From JBHELG01 sp046263195 (GTDB lineage Bacteria; Actinomycetota; Nitriliruptoria; Nitriliruptorales; JAHWKO01), in NCBI GenBank assembly GCA_046263195.1, contig JBHELG010000059.1, forward strand, positions 1 to 11,122: 11,122 nucleotides of DNA, in the 5' to 3' direction. Shown here in pieces: positions 1 to 6,250 of the stretch (its first letter is position 1; the number at the start of each line of letters is the position of its first letter). The notes under the pieces were generated by a model. That model saw only the letters and a program-made list of their open reading frames with translations. It was not told the origin of the DNA and ran no database searches. Made by a program: the position numbers and the translations under genes.

Positions 1-30
1 GGCCCTGCACGCGGACCGAGAGGCGGCCCC

Positions 31-1092
31 CTAGATCCCGACCTGAGAATGGTCCCCCAACATGAATCGGTACGACTTCGGTTTGCGTTCCGAGCGGCGG
101 ATCTCCACCTCACGACCGAGCAGCGAATCGGTTACCCGGTGGACGTCGCAGATGCGGCATTTCTCGAGCAGCACGGAGTGCTCGATCTCGGTGCGCTCCA
201 GGACACAATCGGCCGCGATTGACGTGAACGGGCCAACGTAGCTGTCGATGATGCGGGCCTCTCGTCCGATGATCGCCGGACCCCGGACGAACGAGTTCTC
301 GAGGCGAGCGCCTTGGGCGATCGCCACGCGCCCGATCACCTCTGATCTGTCGTCCACCTCTCCCTCGATGCGAGGCTCGATGGTCTCGAGCACGATCCGA
401 TTGGCCTCGAGTAGTTCGAGCAGCTTGCCGGTGTCCTTCCACCATCCCTTGACGAGCGAGCTCTTCACGCGCAGCCCGTAGTCTATCAACCACTGAATGG
501 CATCGGTGATCTCGAGCTCCCCCCGGGCCGAGGGTCTGATCGAGCGCGCCGCGGTATGGATGGCTGGGGTGAACAGGTAGACGCCGACGAGCGCGAGGTC
601 GCTTGGCGGAACCTTCGGCTTCTCGACGAGGCGCACGACGTGTTGAGCATCGTCGAGCTCGGCGACGCCGAACCTCTCGGGGTCTTGTACCCGGGCCAGC
701 AGGATCTGCGCGTCGGGCCGTTCTGCTCGGAAGTCATCGACGAGATCCGCGATGCCGCCCGCGATGAGGTTGTCGCCGAGGTACATGACGAAGTCGTCTT
801 CTCCGAGGAACGCCTCAGCGGTGAGCACGGCGTGTGCCAACCCGAGCGGAGCGAGTTGTCGGATGTAGGTGGGACAGATCCCGAACGCCGACCCGTCGCC
901 GACCGCCTCGCGGATCTCCTCGTGGGTGTCCCCCACGATGATGCCTACCTCCGAGATCCCGGCGTCGCGAATCGCCTCCAGTCCGTAGAACAGGATGGGC
1001 TTGTTCGCAACCGGAACGAGCTGCTTTGCGCTCGTGTGCGTGATCGGACGCAGCCTGGTGCCGGCGCCACCAGCGAGGACGAGTGCCTTCAC
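31..1092 (-). CDS. rmlA: Glucose-1-phosphate thymidylyltransferase, long form (RmlA-type)
   Basis: The enzyme couples glucose-1-phosphate and dTTP to give dTDP-glucose, the first step towards dTDP-rhamnose and other dTDP-deoxysugars in the cytoplasm. The 353-residue protein opens with the nucleotidyltransferase signature GGAGTRLRP (residues 7-15), then KQLVPVANKP, the YLGDN metal-binding stretch, VEKPK and GWWKDTGK. After about residue 240 come hexapeptide-like repeats of a left-handed beta-helix, ending in GDHSQVGI. This extra C-terminal half marks the long subfamily (TIGR01208), not the short RmlA of about 290 residues. I start at GTG 1092 because AGGAGGA lies 5 bases upstream; a longer frame starting at 1113 would place this site inside the gene. 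It is the last visible gene of the LCP operon, 29 bp after the second LCP gene. A GDP- or UDP-sugar pyrophosphorylase role is less likely but cannot be excluded by sequence alone. Confidence 0.93.
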   Translation of the reverse strand: MKALVLAGGAGTRLRPITHTSAKQLVPVANKPILFYGLEAIRDAGISEVGIIVGDTHEEIREAVGDGSAFGICPTYIRQLAPLGLAHAVLTAEAFLGEDDFVMYLGDNLIAGGIADLVDDFRAERPDAQILLARVQDPERFGVAELDDAQHVVRLVEKPKVPPSDLALVGVYLFTPAIHTAARSIRPSARGELEITDAIQWLIDYGLRVKSSLVKGWWKDTGKLLELLEANRIVLETIEPRIEGEVDDRSEVIGRVAIAQGARLENSFVRGPAIIGREARIIDSYVGPFTSIAADCVLERTEIEHSVLLEKCRICDVHRVTDSLLGREVEIRRSERKPKSYRFMLGDHSQVGI

Positions 1093-1121
1093 GGTCTTCC
1101 TCCTGTGCCACAAGGTTCAGC

Positions 1122-2447
1122 TCAGGCCGCGTCCTCGCCGAGGGCGACGATGACGTGGACACCGGATGGGACGGAAACGTTCGCAGGCAGGGGACTGCCC
1201 GGTGCTCCAAGCGTGGCCTCGACCCACCCCGCTGCCTGCTCGTGACCGGGCACGGCGTAGACGGTGGTTCGCCTGCCTCCGTCAAGAGGGCCACGGCCCG
1301 CCGAGTTCACCGTGAAACCTGACCAGAAGAGGGTGCGCTGGACGCGATCAAGCCCACGCGAGCGACTCGTCGTCCACAGCGCCACGGAAGCCGCCTGACG
1401 TTGCTCACGGGTGCCGTGGTCCATGATGGGGCTACCCTCCGCGAGCGCCTTGAACAGGCGCCGTGCTCCCGGCTCGTAGGGTACGACATAGCTTCTGCCG
1501 TCCAATTCGGTCGGGTACGCCGGCATGGTGATCATCGGTACCGACCCGGCTGCGAGGCGACGCAGCTGAAGGGCGAGCCTTGCCATGTGACGTGGACCGA
1601 GCTCGCTGTCGGTTGAGACGTTGCGTGACACACGCTCGACGACGTCGAACAGGCGGGGCACGTCGACGAGCGTCCGCATGGCGGTGAGACGCTGGAGCAG
1701 GGCCCGCATGAGCGTCTGCTGCCGTTCCATGCGGTCGAAGTCGCCCCGCTCGGTCGCACGCGACCGGACGTATGCCAGTGACGCCCGGGGATCGAAGTGG
1801 TGGCATCCTGCCGTGAAGTTCGCTCCGGACTTCGGATCGTGGAGCGCCTCGTCCAGGCAGATCTCGACGCCGTCCACCGCCTCGACGACGCCGATGAAGC
1901 CTGGGATCGAGACCTCCACGTAGTGGTGTATGGGCACGCCCGTGGCCGTCTGAAGGAGCCTCACGACGCGGTCCGGACCGTCCGCGAAAGCCTCGGTCAG
2001 CTTGCGCCGGCGGTCCCCGTCACGTACGAGCAGATCGCGGGGGAACGACACGACGCCCGCATGACGGCGGTCAGCCCCGAGTGAGATCAACATGACCGTG
2101 TCCCCACGCTCTCCGTCTGTCTCGCCCAACGTGTAGAGGCGTGCCTCTTCAGGAGTCAGACCGCTGCGAGCATCGGACCCGACCACGAGTACGTTGAGCG
2201 GCCCCCGGGACCGCTCGGCCAGGGCTGGCAGTGCTACCCGTTCGAGGTTGCTGTTGGCGACCTGGTAGAGCAGGGCGACGACAACACCTGCTGCTATCAC
2301 GAGCCCTGCGGCTGCCAGGAGGAGCGTCCGGCGGAGCTGCCTGCGACCGTGACCGACGACGGTCGGGCCCCAGACGTCCGTGGAAGTCTCGGGTGGGGAA
2401 GCGGTCTTGGCTTGCCCAAGACCGCGGGGGGGACGAGTCTCGGTCAT
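1122..2447 (-). CDS. LCP family cell-wall polymer ligase, second paralogue
   Basis: LytR-CpsA-Psr proteins are membrane-anchored phosphotransferases acting outside the cytoplasmic membrane; they move polyprenyl-linked glycopolymers onto peptidoglycan. This 441-residue protein has a basic cytoplasmic N-terminus, one transmembrane helix (about 41-61), and an LCP domain with VGSDAR (89-94), RGDTVML (114-120), SFPRD (134-138), HHYVEV and AYVRSRATERGDFDRMERQQ. Two cysteines (in ICLD and AGCH) match a pair in the upstream paralogue and could form a disulfide. The tail (about 353-441) aligns by eye with the LytR_C domain of that paralogue but lacks the VVNAAGISGL-type opening, so it is divergent. 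I start at ATG 2447, whose bases overlap the TGA of the upstream gene (ATGA); GGAAG lies just upstream. A longer frame from 2468 would overlap more and begins inside the upstream gene. Translational coupling with that gene is likely. Confidence 0.92.
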   Translation of the reverse strand: MTETRPPRGLGQAKTASPPETSTDVWGPTVVGHGRRQLRRTLLLAAAGLVIAAGVVVALLYQVANSNLERVALPALAERSRGPLNVLVVGSDARSGLTPEEARLYTLGETDGERGDTVMLISLGADRRHAGVVSFPRDLLVRDGDRRRKLTEAFADGPDRVVRLLQTATGVPIHHYVEVSIPGFIGVVEAVDGVEICLDEALHDPKSGANFTAGCHHFDPRASLAYVRSRATERGDFDRMERQQTLMRALLQRLTAMRTLVDVPRLFDVVERVSRNVSTDSELGPRHMARLALQLRRLAAGSVPMITMPAYPTELDGRSYVVPYEPGARRLFKALAEGSPIMDHGTREQRQAASVALWTTSRSRGLDRVQRTLFWSGFTVNSAGRGPLDGGRRTTVYAVPGHEQAAGWVEATLGAPGSPLPANVSVPSGVHVIVALGEDAA

Positions 2448-3880
2448 GCTTGCTTCCGCTTGGCCCAATCCGCGCCGAGCAGGACAACAACGTCGGCTCC
2501 GGCCGTGTCACCGTCTCGACTTGCCGATTCGAGTCGTGCGCCGGGAAACAGTACGGCGACCAGGTCGGCCTTCGCCTTCGCACCGGGCGAGTAGCGGATG
2601 ACGGTGAGTCGCAGCCCGAAGCGCCTGGAGTTGCCTACGCTTCTCACGGTGAAGCCGGCAGTCTCGAGCTCTGACCTCGCCTGCGCGGCAAGTCCCGAAA
2701 TGCCGGCCGCATTCACCACACGGACGACCACGTCGGAGTTGCGCGGTGGAACGGCTGCAGGGGGAACGGGGTCCGTCACAGCAGGGGAGGCCGTCTCGAC
2801 CGGGGTCGCGTTCGTTCCGCTCCTGTTCGGAAGCGTCTCGCCGTCCCGAATGGACTGGAACAATGACTCGGCGCCCGCGGGGTCCCCAACGAAGTAGTAG
2901 ACCCCGTCTTGCCTGCGCTCTCTGCCGGGCAACGTGCGCATGTCGACCTCCTCGGGCTCCAAGGAGCGCAGCGACCACGCGAGGCGGGCCATTTCGGTGG
3001 TTCCGAAGCCGTTATCTGTCACCACCGCATTGGAGGCGGCATCGATGAGGCGCTTCATGCGCAGGGGATTTACGAAGGTACCAGCCGAGATGACCTTCTC
3101 CATCGCCGCTCGGAGAAAACGCTGTTGCCGCTCGATACGCCCGAGATCCCCTCCGGGAGGAGTGTGGCGGGCTCGCACGTAAGCTGCGGCATCCGCGCTG
3201 CGCAGGGAGTGGCAACCAGCTGGCAGATTGGCCCCGGCATGAGGGTCGACGAGAGGCCGGTCGAGGCAGACCTGCACTCCCCCCACAACCTCCACCAACT
3301 CGAGGAAACCGGCGATGTTGACCTGGACGTAATGGTCGATGTGGATGCCCGAGTAGTCCTCGATCGTCTCGACCAGCAGGTCCGGACCGCCGTAGGCGAG
3401 CGACGCGTTCAACTTGTTCGTGCCGTGGCCGGGTATCTGCACCTTCAGGTCGCGTGGGAAGGAGACCATGACGGCATCCGGTCGCTCCGGCGAGAGATGA
3501 ATGAGGATGATCGTGTCGGCGCGCTCGCCGTACACCTCTTCGGTTCCAATGTCCCGAAGCTCCGCCTCCGAGAGCCCCTCACGGCTGTCAGTCCCGACCG
3601 CCAGCACATTCACCGTGCCCTTCAGCGGTGGGGGTACATCCTCGGGTCGGGCAAGAACGGGTATGGTCTGGTGCCGGATGCGGCCATCGGCGTAGCGCCA
3701 AAGCCCGAGGGCGGTTCCCGCTACCGCTACCAGAAGCACGCACCCGACGACGGCGAATACGCGGCCGCGCCGCCACTCCCGGGCTGACAACCGGGCCCGG
3801 ACGGGAGGCGTGTGGAGATCGGTCAGGCGGAAAGCTCCACGATGGCGTGCATGACGGCGCCGGTGAGCCAGCGAGGCCAA
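2444..3880 (-). CDS. LCP family cell-wall polymer ligase with LytR_C domain, first paralogue
   Basis: Same family role as its downstream paralogue: extracytoplasmic attachment of lipid-linked glycans to the wall. The 478-residue protein has a basic N-terminus, a transmembrane helix at about 41-61, and an LCP domain with VGTDSR (95-100), RADTIIL (120-126), SFPRD (140-144), NKLNASLAYGG, IDHYVQV and AYVRARHTPPGGDLGRIERQQ. A proline/threonine-rich linker joins it to a canonical LytR_C domain (about 383-478) with VRVVNAAGISGLA at its start and VVVLLGADW near its end. The most upstream start is TTG at 3880, with no clear Shine-Dalgarno. A second TTG at 3790 would remove 30 residues and still leave the membrane helix, so the N-terminus is uncertain. 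It is the first gene of the minus-strand operon and is divergent from the TIGR03089-like gene. Confidence 0.92.
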   Translation of the reverse strand: MASLAHRRRHARHRGAFRLTDLHTPPVRARLSAREWRRGRVFAVVGCVLLVAVAGTALGLWRYADGRIRHQTIPVLARPEDVPPPLKGTVNVLAVGTDSREGLSEAELRDIGTEEVYGERADTIILIHLSPERPDAVMVSFPRDLKVQIPGHGTNKLNASLAYGGPDLLVETIEDYSGIHIDHYVQVNIAGFLELVEVVGGVQVCLDRPLVDPHAGANLPAGCHSLRSADAAAYVRARHTPPGGDLGRIERQQRFLRAAMEKVISAGTFVNPLRMKRLIDAASNAVVTDNGFGTTEMARLAWSLRSLEPEEVDMRTLPGRERRQDGVYYFVGDPAGAESLFQSIRDGETLPNRSGTNATPVETASPAVTDPVPPAAVPPRNSDVVVRVVNAAGISGLAAQARSELETAGFTVRSVGNSRRFGLRLTVIRYSPGAKAKADLVAVLFPGARLESASRDGDTAGADVVVLLGADWAKRKQA

Positions 3881-3900
3881 AAGAGTACCACCACACGAGA

Positions 3901-3914
3901 AATATGGCCGTATT
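3901..3914. promoter_or_regulatory. AT-rich near-palindrome between divergent genes (candidate promoter/operator element)
   Basis: AATATGGCCGTATT is a 14-bp near-palindrome of the form AATAyGGCCrTATT, with six of seven base pairs complementary and one T/G pair. It is an AT-rich spot in an otherwise GC-rich 110-bp gap between the first LCP gene and the TIGR03089-like gene. On the minus strand CATATT could serve as a -10 box for the LCP operon, but I see no convincing -35 at the right distance. A regulator site, a promoter or chance are all possible. Confidence 0.3.
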
Positions 3915-3990
3915 GCCCGGCAACGCTGGATCGCGCTGAGTCACCGGGAGCGGGACGGGCCTGAGGTCGAGGGATTCCGAGGAGGGCTTC

Positions 3991-4779
3991 GTGCAGCTGT
4001 CCGCCCCCCTGGGGGCTTTACCTCCGGCTGGCGACGTCGCCACGGCCCTACGTGTCGCCGCAACCAGACTTGGCCACCGGCCGGCCGTGACGATGTTGCG
4101 GCCCGATCGCCGTGACGAGCAGGGGTTCGCCTCCCTTGCCCAATGGGCCGCGAAAGGAGCCCATCTTCTCACTCTCGAGGCCCACCTCGAACCGGGCGAC
4201 CGACTCCACATCGCGATGCCAGTGGGGTGGATGGCGGCGGCGGTTTGTCTGGCGGCCTGGTGGCTAGGGGTCACCGTCACCGTTGGCCCCCGGGTGGACG
4301 GCCAGGGAAATAGCGTGGACGGCCGGGGAAATAGCGTGGACGGCCGGGGAAATAGGGTGGAGGACCGGGGCGGTGATGCGGATGTGGCGGTCGTTCACGA
4401 GTCGTGGCAACCTCCGCCAGGTGTGTCCGAGGTGTATGCCGTAGGGGATGCCATGGACGGGACTCCGCTCGGACCCGTCGACGCCGAGGCCTGGGCGCTC
4501 GCGGTGCAGGCTTTTCCGGACCAGCCGCCCTCTTCCCGAGCGGAGCCTGACAGTGTGGCGGTTGAATTCGATGGTGGGACGACGTGGACCCAGGCGGAGC
4601 TGCTCCAGGAAGCCGGGCGCTGGGGCTTCGAGGGGGCTCTTGGGGTCACGGTCGAGAAGCCCCCGCAGGCGTGGTTGCCCGCACTCGCACGACCACTGCT
4701 CGTCGGACGGCCGACAGTCGTGCTCGCAGGCGTCCCCCGAGAGTTGGCGGATGCCGAGGGCGTTGGAGTATGGGCCTGA
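3991..4779 (+). CDS. TIGR03089-like protein, truncated adenylate-forming-enzyme fold
   Basis: The 262-residue protein resembles the N-terminal part of AMP-binding (ANL) enzymes. LEPGDRLHIAMP (about 66-76) followed by an Ala/Trp-rich helix and LGVTVTVGP matches the stretch that usually reads GDrVai.lp. The last third has an AELLQEAGRW helix and LPALARPLLVGRPTVVLAG. The glycine-rich P-loop with its TSGTTG core and the C-terminal domain with the catalytic lysine are both absent, so a stand-alone ligase is unlikely. From memory, TIGR03089 proteins are actinobacterial, and Rv3268 lies beside the LCP gene Rv3267, matching this neighbourhood. A GTG start at 3991 is supported by GAGGAGG five bases upstream. 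Residues 102-129 are four 7-residue repeats (VDGxGNS type), probably a surface loop. Function unknown; a role in envelope assembly is inferred from position only. Confidence 0.85.
   Translation: MQLSAPLGALPPAGDVATALRVAATRLGHRPAVTMLRPDRRDEQGFASLAQWAAKGAHLLTLEAHLEPGDRLHIAMPVGWMAAAVCLAAWWLGVTVTVGPRVDGQGNSVDGRGNSVDGRGNRVEDRGGDADVAVVHESWQPPPGVSEVYAVGDAMDGTPLGPVDAEAWALAVQAFPDQPPSSRAEPDSVAVEFDGGTTWTQAELLQEAGRWGFEGALGVTVEKPPQAWLPALARPLLVGRPTVVLAGVPRELADAEGVGVWA
4294..4377 (+). repeat. In-frame 21-bp tandem repeat, three good copies plus one degenerate
   Basis: Copies begin at 4294, 4315, 4336 and 4357. The first three differ from one another at only one or two bases: copy 1 has a CAG codon where copies 2 and 3 have CGG, and copy 3 ends AGG instead of AGC. 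The fourth copy (VEDRGGD) has decayed. The unit is 21 bp, so gain or loss of copies keeps the frame of the TIGR03089-like gene. Each unit encodes VDG-Q/R-GN-S/R. Confidence 0.95.
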
Positions 4780-4827
4780 GACACACGCTTGGACTGAGGA
4801 GTCGAGCGATGGGTCGGGCTCGGAGCG

Positions 4828-4849
4828 TAGACTGGCAGTAGAACGCCAG
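4828..4849 (+). promoter_or_regulatory. Possible -10 box and inverted repeat upstream of the XRE-cupin gene
   Basis: TAGACT (4828-4833) fits the TAnnnT pattern of an actinobacterial -10 box; no good -35 is visible. Overlapping it is an inverted repeat, CTGGC (4832-4836) and GCCAG (4845-4849) around an 8-base spacer, ending at the Shine-Dalgarno AGAGGAAG (4848-4855). A repeat overlapping promoter and ribosome site suits self-repression by the XRE protein, but the arms are only 5 bp. Confidence 0.28.
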
Positions 4850-4863
4850 AGGAAGACACACCG

Positions 4864-5445
4864 TTGACCGCCTCGATCATAGGCGTGAACATCCGGCGGC
4901 TCCGTGAGGCTGAGGGCCTGTCGCTGTCCGGCCTGGCGCGCTACTCGGGCATCGCCAAGGCGACCTTGTCCGCGCTCGAGTCCGGCAACGGCAATCCGAC
5001 GATCGCCACCCTGGAGGCGCTGTCTGGTGCCCTCCACGTGCCACTGCGGGAGTTGCTCGCCGGACAGGCCGAGCCCAGCACGTGGGTCGTTCGGGGCACG
5101 GGCGCAACCTCCGGTGAAAGCAACGACCGGCTGGTCGAAAGCTTCTCGCCACGTGGAGTCGTCGAGGTCTACGACATCCGCTTCGCGCCAGACACGCGCA
5201 TCGTGTATGAGGCCCATGCTGACGGTGTCGTCGAGCGGGTGCTCGTCCAGCAGGGCGTACTGCTCGCTGGACCCGTCGACGAGCCCATCGAGCTCAAAGC
5301 GGGCGACTTCATCACCTTCCTGGCAGATCTCGACCACTGCTACGCGTCCGTCGAGGGCACGGTCCGCGCTGCTCTGATCGTGAGCTATCCAGAGTTGTCG
5401 CCGCCTGAGGTACCACTCCACGCGAAGCTCGGATCGCGTGGCTGA
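4864..5445 (+). CDS. XRE-family transcriptional regulator with cupin sensor domain
   Basis: This 193-residue regulator has an N-terminal lambda-repressor-like helix-turn-helix (about 8-65). The recognition region reads LARYSGIAKATLSALESG, followed by NPTIATLEALSGAL and VPLRELL. A linker leads to a C-terminal cupin barrel (about 110-185) with ERVLVQQG, LKAGDFITFLADLDHCY and a closing beta-strand near VSYPE. Such proteins usually bind a small ligand in the cupin and act as local repressors or activators of metabolic or transport genes. The target cannot be read from sequence. The start is TTG 4864, with AGAGGAAG eight bases upstream; a GTG at 4885 would cut into the first helix. It lies 84 bp after the TIGR03089-like gene, and its 3' end faces the 262-residue gene across 11 bp. 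Confidence 0.9.
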   Translation: MTASIIGVNIRRLREAEGLSLSGLARYSGIAKATLSALESGNGNPTIATLEALSGALHVPLRELLAGQAEPSTWVVRGTGATSGESNDRLVESFSPRGVVEVYDIRFAPDTRIVYEAHADGVVERVLVQQGVLLAGPVDEPIELKAGDFITFLADLDHCYASVEGTVRAALIVSYPELSPPEVPLHAKLGSRG

Positions 5446-5461
5446 AAGATACGGTTTCAGC
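5441..5461. terminator. Short symmetric hairpin between convergent genes (possible bidirectional terminator)
   Basis: GCTGAAA (5441-5447) and TTTCAGC (5455-5461) form a perfect 7-bp stem around a 7-base loop. The TGA of the XRE gene lies in the left arm and the TGA of the opposing gene in the right arm. There is no clear U-tract and the stem is short, so termination strength is doubtful. Confidence 0.4.
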
Positions 5462-6245
5462 GCAGCCGCTTCAGGACGCCTTTGAAGTCCTTGCGATAGC
5501 GTCCGAGGCGGGGCTTGTGGGTGAGCGAGATCGTCGCTCTCGGCCCCTCGTGCCCCTCCCTCGTCTGACCAGCTCGACCGACACCCGGCCAGTCCAGAGG
5601 CAGACTCGACCAGGCCTCCAGCGCCGGAACGAGGTGGACGTGGGTGCCGTCATCAAGTTTCAGCGACGCCCGCAGTCCCCCTCGCAGGAGTTGAGCCTGG
5701 ATGTGGTGGAGCAGCTTCTCGGCAGGCTCGACCTGCGAGCGTGTCAGCCCATAGAGCTCGAGATCGGGCACGTCGAAGCGGGCCGCGCCGTGGCTGTGGA
5801 CCCACCAGGTCCCCTGCCCCTCCGAATGGACGACGACGGCATCGCGCTGCTCGACATGCCCCTCGGCGACACGATCCAGCCATGCTCGGTCCCGGTCCAT
5901 CACTGCCGAGATGTCACGCACTGCCACGAGCCGGTCGGATTCGGGTAGGGCGCGCGCAAGCGCACGCAGGAGCTGAGCATGCCGCCGCATCCCCTGCCTG
6001 AGGCCCTCCCCGCCCACGTAGGTCTCAGCTCGCAGCAGAGGAGCCCCATCGGTACCTTCCGCTCTGCGCACGACCGCCTTTTGCATGCGCCCGCCCCACA
6101 GCACCTCCTGCGCCTCACGCGGGTCTCCGACGGGGCCGTTGCGATCGACTTCGCCTGCGTTACGGGCAGCTTCCACGATCGCCCCGACATTCGCGACCGG
6201 GCGATCCAGGACGAGGGCCATCAGGCTGGTGTACCGCTCGGGCAT
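5457..6245 (-). CDS. Conserved-looking protein of unknown function, downstream of birA
   Basis: I do not recognise the family with confidence. The 262-residue product has no signal peptide or membrane helix and is rich in Arg, Ala and Leu. Visible pieces are an N-terminal MALVLDRPVANVGAIVEAA stretch (as in small-residue core strands), a helical MRRHAQLLRALARALPESD segment with DISAVMDRD after it, a Trp/His patch WWVHSHGAARFDVPDLELYGL (about 145-165), a long amphipathic helix with EKLLHHIQAQLLRGG, and a basic tail RYRKDFKGVLKRLR. The aromatic patch is reminiscent of the VH..G...F..PDLE strand in DUF4261/DUF4026-type proteins, but that is only a resemblance. The ATG start at 6245 has GGGAG eight bases upstream, inside the end of birA. 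It begins 5 bp after the birA stop, so the two are probably cotranscribed. An alternative ATG lies at 6221. Confidence 0.75.
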   Translation of the reverse strand: MPERYTSLMALVLDRPVANVGAIVEAARNAGEVDRNGPVGDPREAQEVLWGGRMQKAVVRRAEGTDGAPLLRAETYVGGEGLRQGMRRHAQLLRALARALPESDRLVAVRDISAVMDRDRAWLDRVAEGHVEQRDAVVVHSEGQGTWWVHSHGAARFDVPDLELYGLTRSQVEPAEKLLHHIQAQLLRGGLRASLKLDDGTHVHLVPALEAWSSLPLDWPGVGRAGQTREGHEGPRATISLTHKPRLGRYRKDFKGVLKRLR

Positions 6246-6250
6246 GGCTC

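Noticed and set aside
2909..3787. 292-codon plus-strand frame opposite the first LCP gene
   Set aside because: It mirrors a gene with clear LCP motifs and has no family features of its own.
3588..4280. 230-codon minus-strand frame crossing the divergent gap upstream of the LCP gene
   Set aside because: It overlaps the start of the LCP gene in another frame and runs antisense into the TIGR03089-like gene; its composition is Arg/Pro/Ser-rich as in shadow frames.
4294..4377. CRISPR-like array
   Set aside because: Units are contiguous with no spacers and stay in reading frame, so this is a coding tandem repeat.
4264..5421. 385-codon open frame on the minus strand opposite the TIGR03089-like and XRE genes
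   Set aside because: It lies wholly antisense to two convincing genes, spans the gap between them, has no recognisable domain, and long antisense frames are expected at this GC content.
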